From contig JAAOZI010000021.1 in NCBI GenBank assembly GCA_011605865.1, positions 1 to 45,580 of the forward strand: a stretch of 45,580 nucleotides of DNA, in the 5' to 3' direction. Both the position numbers and the translations under genes were made by a program. This DNA comes from Archaeoglobales archaeon. GTDB lineage: Archaea; Halobacteriota; Archaeoglobi; Archaeoglobales; Archaeoglobaceae. Every line of letters starts with the position of its first letter. Within the stretch, counting starts at the first letter, position 1. The notes beneath the pieces are model-generated. The model ran no database searches. It was not told where the DNA came from and worked only from the letters and a program-made list of their open reading frames with translations. This document shows positions 1-8,414 of the stretch, piece by piece.

Positions 1-45
1 CTTCGGGGTGAACGGAAGCTCTGCATCCATCTGGTACCTGCGGGC
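1..45 (-). mobile_element. IS607-type element right-end fragment
   Basis: This stretch resembles the sequence at 18432-18470 (shared core: a GTGAACGGA block followed by CATCCATCTGG), so the two are probably the same kind of IS end. Read on the minus strand it lies directly after the truncated tnpA at 46-281, where a tnpB gene would be expected. The simplest reading is an internally deleted element whose tnpA start has been joined to the tnpB-side end. The window begins inside it, so the outer boundary is not visible. Confidence 0.55.
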
Positions 46-281
46 TTATAACCCCTTGCTCTTAGCATACTCGACAGGTCTTTGTTTCTGCCTCTCCAGA
101 TCTTCTCTCTGATCCGCTGAGCTTACCCTAGCATAAATCGCAACCCTACCTTTTGGTGCTTCGCCGAGAAGCCTCTTAATCTCGCTGTATTTACCGGGCG
201 TTTTAATGTACTTGATCTTCCCCGAGTAAGCCCACTTCTTCACAGTTCGTAAGATACACCGAATGTCTTAGCAAACTTCAC
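46..281 (-). pseudogene. tnpA: IS607-family serine recombinase TnpA, truncated and frameshifted
   Basis: The readable part contains the start of a resolvase-type catalytic domain, RVAIYARVSSADQREDLERQ, where the first serine of VSS is the expected nucleophile. Ahead of it is a MerR-like DNA-binding segment (WAYSGKIKYIKTPG). A GTG at 281 begins KFAKTFGVSY, the first helix of that domain. This is one base out of frame with the rest, and the break lies near position 250 (one base lost between TAC and GAACTGTG). The protein stops after about 75 residues, whereas family members have roughly 190-220, so the catalytic core and C-terminal half are missing. It cannot be active. The stop codon lies at the junction with the IS end at 1-45. 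Confidence 0.8.
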
Positions 282-353
282 CGGTTGTTTAGAGCTTCTC
301 TGGCATTCCATTTAAGGAAATTATGCAGGTAATAAACTAGAATGAGGCAGTTT
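282..353. other. short spacer between IS remnant and ccdA-like gene
   Basis: Together with the remnant, this completes a stretch of about 350 bases without an intact gene. It is AT-rich and contains no recognisable RNA gene, hairpin or clear promoter. Confidence 0.4.
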
Positions 354-385
354 CTATACCCCGCCCTGAAATACGAGGCTTTCAG
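354..385 (-). repeat. possible IS605-type right-end scrap at the 3' end of the ccdA-like gene
   Basis: The plus-strand block CCCCGCCCTGAAATACGAGG at 359-378 closely resembles CCCCACCCTGAAAGGCGAGA at 32861-32880, and the first 13 bases also match CCCCGCCCTGAAAGGGCGG at 45379-45397. Those two sites are inside clear IS200/IS605 ends. The match is only about 25 bases long, so chance similarity cannot be excluded. If it is real, the last residues of the ccdA-like protein (ESLVFQGGV) are IS-derived. Confidence 0.4.
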
Positions 386-935
386 TTGTGAGATATATTG
401 CTGAGATGAAAACTGCTAAACCGAGTGGTTTTCTTAATTTTAAAAAATTTAGATTTACTTTCCTACCAACAAGTAGCAACAGAAAAATTGCAGCCGCTAT
501 ACCGGCTGTATAAAAGACCGAAATTGAAAAAGGTCTTTCCGATAGCACAGCTTCAGAAATTGCAATTCCTAAGAAAGGCATTATGCAGGGAAGCCAGAAG
601 AACGGGATTACGAAACCATAGAAAAATGACGGTAATTTCAGCTTTGTTAAAAGGCCAAAACTTGCAAGATGTCTGCTAAAAAACAATTCTATTCTTTCTT
701 CAAGCAAGTAAAATGCCAAGAAGAAGAGCAAAACATAGCCAACGATCTTAAATGGAACAAGAAAGACTGAGATGAAACTGAGGAGGAATAAGGAGATAAT
801 CATGCCAAGAAAGATAGCCAATGAGTCCAAAAATCTCATTCGAGAAGCCCCGAACACGATTGGGATCAGCGGTAAAACACATGGAGAAAAAATCGAAAAG
901 AAGCCCAAGAAAAATGCTAGGGCTTCTTCAAGCAT
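354..935 (-). CDS. ccdA: CcdA/DsbD-type thiol-disulfide transmembrane protein
   Basis: A 193-residue, very hydrophobic protein with about six membrane helices. Two cysteine motifs typical of the CcdA/DsbD core are visible: FSPCVLPLIP near residues 16-25 and FFWLPCIMPFLG near residues 111-122. In the family this cysteine pair carries reducing power from cytoplasmic thioredoxin across the membrane, for cytochrome c maturation or for disulfide reduction outside the cell. No partner thioredoxin or cytochrome c gene lies nearby. The ATG is two bases after the stop of the YlbF-like gene, so the two are probably co-transcribed. The last nine residues may derive from an IS end (see 354-385). Confidence 0.8.
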   Translation of the reverse strand: MLEEALAFFLGFFSIFSPCVLPLIPIVFGASRMRFLDSLAIFLGMIISLFLLSFISVFLVPFKIVGYVLLFFLAFYLLEERIELFFSRHLASFGLLTKLKLPSFFYGFVIPFFWLPCIMPFLGIAISEAVLSERPFSISVFYTAGIAAAIFLLLLVGRKVNLNFLKLRKPLGLAVFISAIYLTTESLVFQGGV

Positions 936-937
936 AT

Positions 938-1294
938 TTACCTTCTATATACCTCCCCAAGATCCAATTCCAGTCTTTCACTTATCAGATCGAGTACTTC
1001 ACCAAGAACTGAAAGCAACCTGTTATAAGATTCTATAAACATTACTACACTTTCTCTCGCATTCAACTTCGCCTGCAAGTCTGTTAACTCGCTTAAAAGT
1101 TCGTTATCGAAAATACCAGACATCTGCTTGGTCACAAAATCCTGTTGCTTTTTCTGAAATTCCATTATCATTGCCTGCGCCTCGTTATCTGCCTTGAGTC
1201 TTTTTTCCATTTCCAAGAATTCCTTATATTCTTCGAGGCACTTCAAGGCTTCCGCAAACTCCAAAGCTTTCTCCTTAACCGTTTCACTTATCAT
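938..1294 (-). CDS. YlbF/YmcA-family helical protein
   Basis: A 118-residue, almost entirely helical and highly charged protein. It has the pattern of the Com_YlbF domain: an N-terminal helix (ETVKEKALEFAEALK), a central KADNEAQAMIMEFQKKQQDF stretch, and a C-terminal helix. Bacterial YlbF/YmcA proteins form complexes that affect mRNA processing and development, but archaeal members have no settled role. It lies between cbiB and the CcdA-like gene on the same strand with short gaps, suggesting one transcript. No metal-binding or catalytic motif is visible. Confidence 0.7.
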   Translation of the reverse strand: MISETVKEKALEFAEALKCLEEYKEFLEMEKRLKADNEAQAMIMEFQKKQQDFVTKQMSGIFDNELLSELTDLQAKLNARESVVMFIESYNRLLSVLGEVLDLISERLELDLGEVYRR

Positions 1295-1323
1295 TCAAAC
1301 CACCATCCAACTTATTCGATTTC

Positions 1324-2214
1324 TCAAAAGGATATATAAACCTTTTCCATCAAAAGAGTCCTCAAAAACAGCAGAAAAACTGCAAAAACAACAGCCATTG
1401 CGCTTATAATCTCGAAAATCTTTATACTTCTCCTAACATCCAAATCCTCCGGCGGTCTACCTGGCAAAGAATAAAATCCTGGTTTTTCCAACTTTACACC
1501 AAGAACATAGGACATGGCTGCTATAGTTGTTCCGTTCAGCTTTACCTTGTTTTTTAAGCCATATTTCAAGCTTCCGCGCTTCAGAAATTCAAAGAAAAAC
1601 AGAGAAATTCTGGCTGGGATATAGTTTGCAATATCGTCGAACCTCGCTGAAAATTTTCCGAAGAATTCGTATTTTCCGCGATAACCAATCATTGCATCCA
1701 ACGTATTTATCGCGCGATAGACAACTGCACCCAAAATTCCAAAGATGGAAAAGTAAAATAGCGGAGCAAAAACGCCATCGACAAAGTTCTCGGCGGTAGA
1801 TTCTATAACAGCAGAGCGTAATTGGTATTTGTTCAGCTTTTTTGTGTCCCTACTCACAATTTTCTGCACTTCTTCCGGATCCATATTCGTTTTAAGGCAA
1901 TTGCTTGCATGCCGAACCATGCTTTTTATCGAAAAGGATGAAAAAAGTAGATAAACCTGCCAGACGTAGTTTAAGGGTTCGGGAAAAGGAAGATAAACAA
2001 GAAAGATTGCAAAGGAAATCACACCAATCGCCGAAAAAGTGCCGTAGACAAACTGAATTACCGGACTATATCTTTCTATCTTTTCAAAAAATTTTTCAAA
2101 TACCGAAACCAGCTTCCCAAACCAAACTACTGGATGAAGGGCTGCCGGAGGCTCAGAAAAGATCAAATCAAGTAATAAAGCCAAAATTAAAAGATATATT
2201 TCCTCCGGAAGCAT
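1324..2214 (-). CDS. cbiB: adenosylcobinamide-phosphate synthase (CbiB/CobD)
   Basis: A membrane enzyme of 296 residues that attaches aminopropanol (or its phosphate) to adenosylcobyric acid late in cobamide synthesis. Family signatures visible include LDLIFSEPPAALHPVVWFGK (residues ~15-34), ESTAENFVDGVFAPLFY (~140-156) and the TLDAMIGYRGKYEFFG stretch (~169-184), with several membrane helices around them. The length is normal. The ATG follows the aIF1 stop codon with no gap (TGAATG), so translation is probably coupled. No other cobalamin gene is in the window and no cobalamin riboswitch was recognised. Confidence 0.92.
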   Translation of the reverse strand: MLPEEIYLLILALLLDLIFSEPPAALHPVVWFGKLVSVFEKFFEKIERYSPVIQFVYGTFSAIGVISFAIFLVYLPFPEPLNYVWQVYLLFSSFSIKSMVRHASNCLKTNMDPEEVQKIVSRDTKKLNKYQLRSAVIESTAENFVDGVFAPLFYFSIFGILGAVVYRAINTLDAMIGYRGKYEFFGKFSARFDDIANYIPARISLFFFEFLKRGSLKYGLKNKVKLNGTTIAAMSYVLGVKLEKPGFYSLPGRPPEDLDVRRSIKIFEIISAMAVVFAVFLLFLRTLLMEKVYISF

Positions 2215-2520
2215 TCAGGTTTTAATTCTGTTGGGATTAAATCCCTTCTTTATCAGAAGTTCCTTGACTTTGTTTACATGGTTTCCCTGCAGCTCGATAA
2301 CACCGTTTTTTATAGTTCCCCCACAGGCGAGCTTTGACTTCAAAAACTTTGCAAGCTCCTCCAGATTTATCTCACTGCCATCTAGCCCCTCTATTATGGT
2401 TACTTCCTTTCCATACCTCCTCTTTCCAACCTTTATCGAAATGACTTGCTGTTCTTTTGCTACTTCTTCGCAGACGCAGAGATCTCTAGGCAGCCCACAT
2501 TTAGAGCAGATTTCCGACAT
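2215..2520 (-). CDS. translation initiation factor aIF1 (SUI1)
   Basis: A 101-residue protein. An N-terminal zinc-binding knuckle ([13 protein letters not shown]) precedes the SUI1 fold, with [15 protein letters not shown] and the C-terminal [19 protein letters not shown] segment that is the family hallmark. aIF1 binds the small ribosomal subunit and controls start-codon selection. The start at 2520 was chosen because a strong ribosome-binding site (GGAGGGTGAG) precedes it and because homologues begin with the CxxC segment. A longer in-frame reading from 2652 has no conserved sequence. It is the first gene of an operon with cbiB. Confidence 0.93.
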   Translation of the reverse strand: MSEICSKCGLPRDLCVCEEVAKEQQVISIKVGKRRYGKEVTIIEGLDGSEINLEELAKFLKSKLACGGTIKNGVIELQGNHVNKVKELLIKKGFNPNRIKT

Positions 2521-2669
2521 CTCACCCTCCTTTTTTAAGATGTGGCTCGATTGAATTTTAAAATTTTCGGTGTAAGCTGAAGATAATCCATTAGTATCTC
2601 CATATTTAGCATTAGAGAAGCTATTAGAAAAATCTATATTTTTAAAATCCAATGCATTACGGTGGTTCG
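2521..2669. promoter_or_regulatory. divergent promoter region, aIF1 / sdhA
   Basis: Two TATA-like boxes are visible. TATATTTTTAAAA (2635-2647) lies about 29 bases before the ATG at 2670, which fits a leaderless or nearly leaderless sdh transcript. The symmetric block GAATTTTAAAATTTTC (2553-2568) lies about 40 bases before the aIF1 start on the other strand, which would leave room for its ribosome-binding site. Confidence 0.55.
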
Positions 2670-4358
2670 ATGATCGACTGCGACATAGCGATCGTTGGTG
2701 CAGGCCTTGCAGGCATGAGAGCAGCGGTTACAATAGCTGAAAAAAACAGCAAGGTTTCAGTGGCTATAATCGCAAAAACATACCCAATAAGATGCCACAG
2801 CGTTTGTGCTGAGGGCGGAAGCGCTGCTGTTCTTAGAAAGGAGGATAGCTTCGATCTGCATGCCTGGGACACTGTAAAAGGGAGCGATTTTCTTGCAGAT
2901 CAAGATGCTGTTGAGTTCTTTGTCAGAGAATGCCCGAAAGAAATTCTTAGACTTGAAAACTGGGGATGTCCCTGGAGCAGAAACCCCGACGGAACCATAG
3001 CCCAGAGAGCTTTTGGTGGACACAGTGTAAACAGGACAGTATTCGCAGCAGACAGAACCGGGTTCCATGAAGTTCATACCCTCTACGAGAGACTGCTGAA
3101 ATACGATAACGTGGAATTCTTCAGCGAATATTTCCTGACAAACCTTGCAATTGAGGATAACAGAATTCAAGGGCTCTCTGCAATAGAGCTAAAAACTGGA
3201 AATTTGGTATTTTTCAAAGCTAAAGCCGTAATATTGGCAACCGGCGGAGCCGGAAGACTCTATGGATTCACGACCTATAGTCATCAGGTAACTGGAGACG
3301 GAATGGCCATAGCTTACAGATGCGGAGTACCCCTAAAGGATATGGAGTTCATGCAATTCCATCCCACAGGACTGGTTCCCTCTGGAATTCTGATGACAGA
3401 AGCATGCAGGGGAGAAGGTGGATACCTGAGAAACAAGTTTGGGGAGAGGTTCATGCAGAAATATGCCCCGGAGAAAATGGAGCTGGCACCAAGAGATGTC
3501 GTTGCCAGGGCGATGTGGAAGGAGATAATAGAGGGAAGAGCTTTTGAAGGAGAACACGGACCGTATCTTGCTTTGGACCTAACACATCTTGGTGAAGAAA
3601 AAATCGAACAGAGGCTACCGATGATAAGAGAGGCAGCAATCAAGTTTCTAGACATAGACCCGGTTGAGGAGCCTTTGCCCGTTAAGCCAGTTCAACACTA
3701 CACAATGGGGGGTATACATACAAATATGTTCACGGAAACACCGGTAAAGGGGCTTTTCGCTGCCGGCGAGTGCGCCTGCGTCAGCATTCATGGAGCAAAC
3801 AGGTTGGGTAGCAATTCAACTGTTGAGTGCCTTGTATTCGGAAGAGTCGCTGGAGAAATGGCACTGAAATACATTGAAAACGTAAAGGACGTTAAAATCA
3901 ACCAGGAATTCTTGAAAGAGGAGGAGAAAAGAATTTTTGACAAAATTGGAAAAGGTAACGAAAACCCGCACACAATAAAGAGGGAACTCAACGAAACAAT
4001 GGACAAGCACCTCTGGATATTCAGAAACGGAGATGGTTTAAAGGAGGCAATCAGAAAGATAGAAGAACTAAAAGAAAGATACAGCCAAGCTTCAATAGCC
4101 GACGATTGCAGAAAGTTTAATGTTGCCCTACTTTCAACGCTGGAAGTTGGTTACATGCTTGATCTAGCAGAAGTTGTAGCTATGGGAGCCTTGCTTAGAA
4201 CAGAAAGCAGGGGAGCGCATTACAGGCTCGACTACCCAGAGAGAAACGACAAACAGTGGCTTGTACATACTCTAGCTTATTATACCAGAGAAGGACCCAG
4301 ATTCGAGTATCTGCCCGTCACGATAACTAAGTGGAAACCCGTGGAAAGGAAGTATTGA
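2670..4358 (+). CDS. sdhA: succinate dehydrogenase/fumarate reductase flavoprotein subunit
   Basis: The FAD subunit, which interconverts succinate and fumarate on the membrane. Visible features are the N-terminal dinucleotide fold [14 protein letters not shown], the flavin-linking region [10 protein letters not shown] with the histidine that carries covalent FAD in the family, the substrate region [13 protein letters not shown], the catalytic arginine in [11 protein letters not shown], and [10 protein letters not shown] near the C-terminus. The length (562 residues) is typical. The ATG at 2670 is preferred over the in-frame ATG at 2652 because GGTGG lies just ahead and the TATA spacing fits. 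It is the first gene of the sdhABCD operon. Confidence 0.96.
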   Translation: MIDCDIAIVGAGLAGMRAAVTIAEKNSKVSVAIIAKTYPIRCHSVCAEGGSAAVLRKEDSFDLHAWDTVKGSDFLADQDAVEFFVRECPKEILRLENWGCPWSRNPDGTIAQRAFGGHSVNRTVFAADRTGFHEVHTLYERLLKYDNVEFFSEYFLTNLAIEDNRIQGLSAIELKTGNLVFFKAKAVILATGGAGRLYGFTTYSHQVTGDGMAIAYRCGVPLKDMEFMQFHPTGLVPSGILMTEACRGEGGYLRNKFGERFMQKYAPEKMELAPRDVVARAMWKEIIEGRAFEGEHGPYLALDLTHLGEEKIEQRLPMIREAAIKFLDIDPVEEPLPVKPVQHYTMGGIHTNMFTETPVKGLFAAGECACVSIHGANRLGSNSTVECLVFGRVAGEMALKYIENVKDVKINQEFLKEEEKRIFDKIGKGNENPHTIKRELNETMDKHLWIFRNGDGLKEAIRKIEELKERYSQASIADDCRKFNVALLSTLEVGYMLDLAEVVAMGALLRTESRGAHYRLDYPERNDKQWLVHTLAYYTREGPRFEYLPVTITKWKPVERKY

Positions 4359-4366
4359 GGTGGAAT

Positions 4367-5044
4367 ATGAAGTTCGTTATTCGGCGTTTTAAGGATGATA
4401 AAAGCTTCTGGCAATCTTTTGAAGTTCCCGTAAAAAAAGGGATGACATTGCTGGACGGTCTCTTTTACATAAGAGAGAACATAGACCCGAGCCTCGCTTT
4501 CAGAGCCTCTTGCAGAATGGGAATTTGTGGGAGTTGTGCGGTTAAGGTAAATGGAAGACCTAGGCTTGCCTGCGAGACGCAGCTTTCGAAGTTTAAAAAG
4601 GAGATAAAAATCGAACCGCTAGACAACTTCAGGGTTATAAGAGATCTTGTAACGGAATTCGAGGGTTTCTTCGCAAAACACAAGAAGGTGAAGCCTTATC
4701 TAATAGCAAATACAGATTACGAGAATCCGATAGAGCAGTTACAGACACCAGAAGAGCTGAAAAAGTACTATATTTTCACGCTCTGCATAAAATGCGGTTC
4801 CTGCCTTTCTGTGTGTCCGAGCTCAGCAACTCTAGAGAGCTCCCTCGGACCGGCAGCATTAGTTTCTGCCTACAGATTCAATGCGGACAGTAGGGACAGG
4901 GGTAAAGAAGAGAGACTTAAGATAGTTTCTGAAAGCTTTGGAGTTTGGAGGTGTCATTCTGCAATGGAGTGCAGCGAGGTCTGCCCGAAGCAGATAGAAC
5001 CAGCTAAAGCTATTCAACTCCTGAGGAGAGAGACTTTGAGGTGA
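4367..5044 (+). CDS. sdhB: succinate dehydrogenase/fumarate reductase iron-sulfur subunit
   Basis: The electron-transfer subunit (225 residues) that carries electrons from the SdhA flavin to the membrane anchor. Three cluster motifs are intact: the 2Fe-2S ligands in SCRMGICGSCAVKV plus a later LAC, a ferredoxin-like CIKCGSCLSVCP, and CHSAMECSEVCPKQI with the spacing of the third cluster. The start at 4367 has GAGGTGG ahead of it and lies eight bases after the sdhA stop. An in-frame upstream GTG inside sdhA lacks this support. Confidence 0.95.
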   Translation: MKFVIRRFKDDKSFWQSFEVPVKKGMTLLDGLFYIRENIDPSLAFRASCRMGICGSCAVKVNGRPRLACETQLSKFKKEIKIEPLDNFRVIRDLVTEFEGFFAKHKKVKPYLIANTDYENPIEQLQTPEELKKYYIFTLCIKCGSCLSVCPSSATLESSLGPAALVSAYRFNADSRDRGKEERLKIVSESFGVWRCHSAMECSEVCPKQIEPAKAIQLLRRETLR

Positions 5045-5049
5045 GAGAA

Positions 5050-5412
5050 ATGGGTGTAATGTCCTGGTTCAAATACAAATCACCCTTCGGTCTTGCCTTT
5101 GCCTTTCAGAGGATAACCGGAATAATCCTGCTCTTTTACTTAATCCTGCATCTCTGCTACCTCACTTCCCTCCAGAGCAGGGAGCTATATGAAACGCTAA
5201 CCTCGATAACGGTTTCGAGGCAGTTTATAATTTTCGATTCCCTCCTAATACTTTGCGGGGTATTCCACGGAGTCAACGGGATAAGGATAATCATACACGA
5301 GCTAGGAATTGGCCATGAACTCAGAAGAGTGGTTCTAGCAGTTTCTGCAATTATAGCAATTCTGGGATGGATTATCGGAAGCTATATCCTATTCATGGCA
5401 CTGGGTGATTGA
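5050..5412 (+). CDS. sdhC: succinate dehydrogenase cytochrome b anchor subunit SdhC
   Basis: A 120-residue membrane protein with three predicted helices. It begins with the SPFGLAFAFQRITGI segment typical of SdhC, and has candidate haem ligands in LILHLCYL and FHGVNGIRIIIHE. It anchors SdhAB and passes electrons to or from the quinone pool. The ATG at 5050 follows a GAGGTGAG site that overlaps the end of sdhB. An in-frame GTG at 5041 would put the ribosome-binding site inside the gene. Confidence 0.88.
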   Translation: MGVMSWFKYKSPFGLAFAFQRITGIILLFYLILHLCYLTSLQSRELYETLTSITVSRQFIIFDSLLILCGVFHGVNGIRIIIHELGIGHELRRVVLAVSAIIAILGWIIGSYILFMALGD

Positions 5413-5413
5413 A

Positions 5414-5743
5414 ATGCGCGGTTTTGAGCCCCTTGCATGGGTTTTTCAGGCAATTTCAGGTATAGCGATGGTATTTCTCATAACAACGCATTTCCTTCTC
5501 ACCCATTCATCCCATGATCTCCTAAGCTATGATAGCGTTTTGTACAGAATGACAAACATGGAGTATAAGATCTTCTACGCCCTCCTGTTGATTTTCGTAA
5601 CATTCCACGCATTCAACGGTCTTAGAGCAATTATTCTGGACACAGAAGGAGGCATGAGGAAAAAGGGAGCTGTAAATGCCGTTATTGTTACAGCTGCGCT
5701 CATAGCAATTTTCTACGGTCTTTATCTGCTTTCAAAATTCTGA
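5414..5743 (+). CDS. sdhD: succinate dehydrogenase anchor subunit SdhD
   Basis: A 109-residue membrane protein with three predicted helices, histidines in ITTHFLLTHSSHD and a TFHAFNGLRAIILD segment. The latter parallels FHGVNGIRIIIHE of SdhC, so the two anchors look like diverged copies and each may hold haem b. The ATG at 5414 starts two bases after the sdhC stop, with GGGTGA as a likely ribosome-binding site. It is the last gene of the operon; T-rich sequence follows at 5744-5749. Confidence 0.85.
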   Translation: MRGFEPLAWVFQAISGIAMVFLITTHFLLTHSSHDLLSYDSVLYRMTNMEYKIFYALLLIFVTFHAFNGLRAIILDTEGGMRKKGAVNAVIVTAALIAIFYGLYLLSKF

Positions 5744-5772
5744 TTTTTTAAACCTCAAATTTATCTTCCATA

Positions 5773-8058
5773 ATGCGATCTTTTTCCGTGCTTGATGATT
5801 TGTTCTGCCCAAAGTGCAAGAGGTTGAAAAAGAGATGCATTTGTCCAGATGAGAAGAATTTAAAGCTTTTGATGCAAAATTACAAGGAATTTCTAAAACC
5901 AATCTTTGAAAGCAAGGATGAAATCGTCTATTATCGAGTTTTTGAGCCATTCAAAGAGTTCCCAACCGAACCGCTGGACTTTCTGCCAGAAACGATTGCC
6001 AATGTTCTCAGAAAAAGGGGAATAGAGAGACTGTATCCATTCCAAAAAGAGGCCATGGAAATGCTGATGAAAGGCAAAAATGTTGTAATAACCGCGCCAA
6101 CAGGTTTTGGAAAGACTGAAGCGTTCGCAATACCCATGCTACTAAAAGCTTCCGAGGGAAAGGCGATTGTATTTTATCCAACGAAAGCCCTAGCAAAAGA
6201 TCAGGAACTAAAAATAAAGGACTATGCAAGAGACTTGGGTTTAAACGTTGTCAGATTCGATGGAGATTCTACCCAAAAAGAGAGAACAGCCGTATTCTCC
6301 GGAAAGGCAGACATAATCCTAACAAATCCGGATATGGTTGACTATCATCTAAGGAATACCCCGGCCTTTCGAAAGTTCGCAAAAGAAGTCGTTTTTGTTG
6401 CAATTGACGAGCTACATGTCTATACTGGATTTTTCGGTTCCAACATGCATTACCTGATAAAAAGACTTTCAAGATTTTCAGATTTTCAGATTGCATGCGC
6501 ATCTGCAACTTTGGCAAATGCTAAGGAGTTCGCAGAAGAACTTTTCGAAAGGGAGTTTGTCCACGTGCACGGGGAGCACAGGAGAGCTGTCCTGAACTTT
6601 ATAATGAGAGAGTGCGGAAATGTCTATTCCGCAATAAGGGAGCTAGTTTTGGCTTTCCCAAACAGAAAGATTCTGATCTTCGGGAATAGCTACAAGTTTG
6701 TAGAGACTGTAAACTGGATTCTGAGAAAGGCAAATGTAAAATCAGCTGTGCACAAGTCGGGGCTTACGAGAGATTTAAGGGATGAAGTGGAGAGGGATTT
6801 CAGAGAGGGAAAGATAAAGGTTGTAGTCGCAACACCAACTCTGGAACTCGGCATAGATATCGGGGATGTAGACATAGTCATCTCGGAACTTGTTCCCTAT
6901 TCTCAGTTCCTGCAAAAGGTCGGAAGATCCGGCAGGAGGGGACAGGAAAGCATCGGAATTCTTCTGCTCAGATCAGATGACCCAATATCGGCTTATTACA
7001 AAAGAAATCCGGAAGAGTACTTCAAAAATCAGTCAAACGGCTACGTTGAAAAGAACAATGAAGAAGTTATGAAATTCCAGTTCCTTTCGATGATAGCAGA
7101 GAAAACAACAAGGCCGGAAGAAGTAAACCCGGAGACGCTAAAGACGCTCATCTCCGAAGGTTTAGTAAATCCTGGATCAGTCCTCAGCGTGACCGAAAAA
7201 GGCTACAGATACTTGGAGCAGTTTTCAATGCGTGGAATCGGAGAGAGGGTAAAAATAATTCACAATAGCAGAGAAATAGGCGAAAGAGTACTGCCAATTG
7301 CAGTAAAAGAGCTGTTTCCCGGAGCCATAATAATACACAACGGCGCCAGATATAGATGTAAAAGATTGGATCTAAAAGAGCTTGTAGCAGAAGTTGAATT
7401 GGCCGAAAGAGGGGAAGAGATAACGGATCCTTTATACGTTTCAATTCCAAAGGTTGCCAGCATAGAAGATTCTATCAATGAACCCGTGAATGCTCACTAC
7501 GCAACACTCGAAATCTCGCTCTCGGTCTATGGGTATATCAAAAGAGATGTTTTCAGGGAAAAGAAGAATGTCTTCTACCTTGAGGAACCCATAGACTATT
7601 CCTTCAGAACAAAGGGCTTTATTTTCTCCTGTCCTTTCCCTGAGGGCGAGGATTACGAGGATTTCTATGCAGGAAGCTTTCATGCCGTTGAGCACGTGCT
7701 TATAGAATCTAGCAATGCGTTAACCGGAGGCGGAAGCAGAGAAATGGGCGGAATTTCGACTTCAGAGGGAGATATTTTTGTATACGATGGTGTAATCGGT
7801 GGGAGCGGTTTAAGCAAACTGCTTTTCAGAAGGCTTAGAAAGGCTCTTGAGATATCTCTAGAAGTCCTGAAAAACTGCAACTGCAACAGAAGCGACGGTT
7901 GTCCGAAATGTACCTACAGCTACCAGTGTGGAAACAACAATAAACCGCTGAACAGGAGAGGAGCAATAGAGATTATAGAAAAGATTCTGAAGGGAGAGAG
8001 AAGGGATACTGACTGGAAGAAGTATTGTGAAAAAACAAAGTTCACCTATTTCCCCTGA
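5773..8058 (+). CDS. DEAD/DEAH-box helicase of the MrfA/Hrq1 (YprA) type with DUF1998 region
   Basis: A 761-residue superfamily 2 helicase. The N-terminus has cysteine pairs (CPKC...CIC). Helicase motifs follow: APTGFGKTEA (Walker A), DELH (motif II), SATLAN (III), TPTLELGIDIG (V) and QKVGRSGRRG (VI). The C-terminal quarter ends in a four-cysteine zinc site (CNCNRSDGCPKC...QCG), the signature of the DUF1998/MrfA region. Bacterial MrfA and yeast Hrq1 unwind DNA 3'-5' in repair of crosslinks and mitomycin damage, so a repair role is likely. Its 3' end overlaps the convergent UPF0058 gene by 17 bases. Confidence 0.9.
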   Translation: MRSFSVLDDLFCPKCKRLKKRCICPDEKNLKLLMQNYKEFLKPIFESKDEIVYYRVFEPFKEFPTEPLDFLPETIANVLRKRGIERLYPFQKEAMEMLMKGKNVVITAPTGFGKTEAFAIPMLLKASEGKAIVFYPTKALAKDQELKIKDYARDLGLNVVRFDGDSTQKERTAVFSGKADIILTNPDMVDYHLRNTPAFRKFAKEVVFVAIDELHVYTGFFGSNMHYLIKRLSRFSDFQIACASATLANAKEFAEELFEREFVHVHGEHRRAVLNFIMRECGNVYSAIRELVLAFPNRKILIFGNSYKFVETVNWILRKANVKSAVHKSGLTRDLRDEVERDFREGKIKVVVATPTLELGIDIGDVDIVISELVPYSQFLQKVGRSGRRGQESIGILLLRSDDPISAYYKRNPEEYFKNQSNGYVEKNNEEVMKFQFLSMIAEKTTRPEEVNPETLKTLISEGLVNPGSVLSVTEKGYRYLEQFSMRGIGERVKIIHNSREIGERVLPIAVKELFPGAIIIHNGARYRCKRLDLKELVAEVELAERGEEITDPLYVSIPKVASIEDSINEPVNAHYATLEISLSVYGYIKRDVFREKKNVFYLEEPIDYSFRTKGFIFSCPFPEGEDYEDFYAGSFHAVEHVLIESSNALTGGGSREMGGISTSEGDIFVYDGVIGGSGLSKLLFRRLRKALEISLEVLKNCNCNRSDGCPKCTYSYQCGNNNKPLNRRGAIEIIEKILKGERRDTDWKKYCEKTKFTYFP

Positions 8059-8329
8059 CCTCCCTCATGGAGCCCCTTACCAACTGATAGATCCTGTCCA
8101 ACTCCTCCTCTCTGCCCAAGGCCTTCATTATCCCGTAGCACAGCCTCAATATCGCTTCCCTGTGTTCCGTTTTCTGTCTGAATATCTGCACCGGAGAAAT
8201 GTTCAGGCTGTCGTATTCCCTAAAATATTCGTTTTCTATTCCAAGACTCTCGAAAAATTTCTTCACATGGAAAAGCAGAAGATGTATGTGCACAATTTCT
8301 TCTTTGCCAAACTGGCCAGACATGATCAT
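8042..8329 (-). CDS. UPF0058-family protein
   Basis: A small protein (about 95 residues) with the pattern FGKEEIVHIHLLLFHVKKFFE near its start, characteristic of the archaeal UPF0058 family of unknown function. Two ATGs (8329 and 8323) are possible. A TATA-like CTTTATTTA lies about 20-25 bases upstream on the minus strand, favouring a leaderless start here over a longer reading from 8365. It is divergent from hef, sharing the ~85-base promoter region, and its end overlaps the upstream helicase. No catalytic motif is visible. Confidence 0.75.
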   Translation of the reverse strand: MIMSGQFGKEEIVHIHLLLFHVKKFFESLGIENEYFREYDSLNISPVQIFRQKTEHREAILRLCYGIMKALGREEELDRIYQLVRGSMREVRGNR

Positions 8330-8414
8330 TCTTCGATTTCGCGTAAATAAAGATATCGATCGCAATTGTTGAGAAATTCGAAAGCGATTTATTTAATAAC
8401 AAAGAGGGGAAAAC

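Noticed and set aside
1294-2214. Cobalamin or TPP riboswitch upstream of cbiB or thiL
   Set aside because: cbiB begins directly after the aIF1 stop and thiL overlaps nep1, leaving no leader for a riboswitch; no conserved core was seen.
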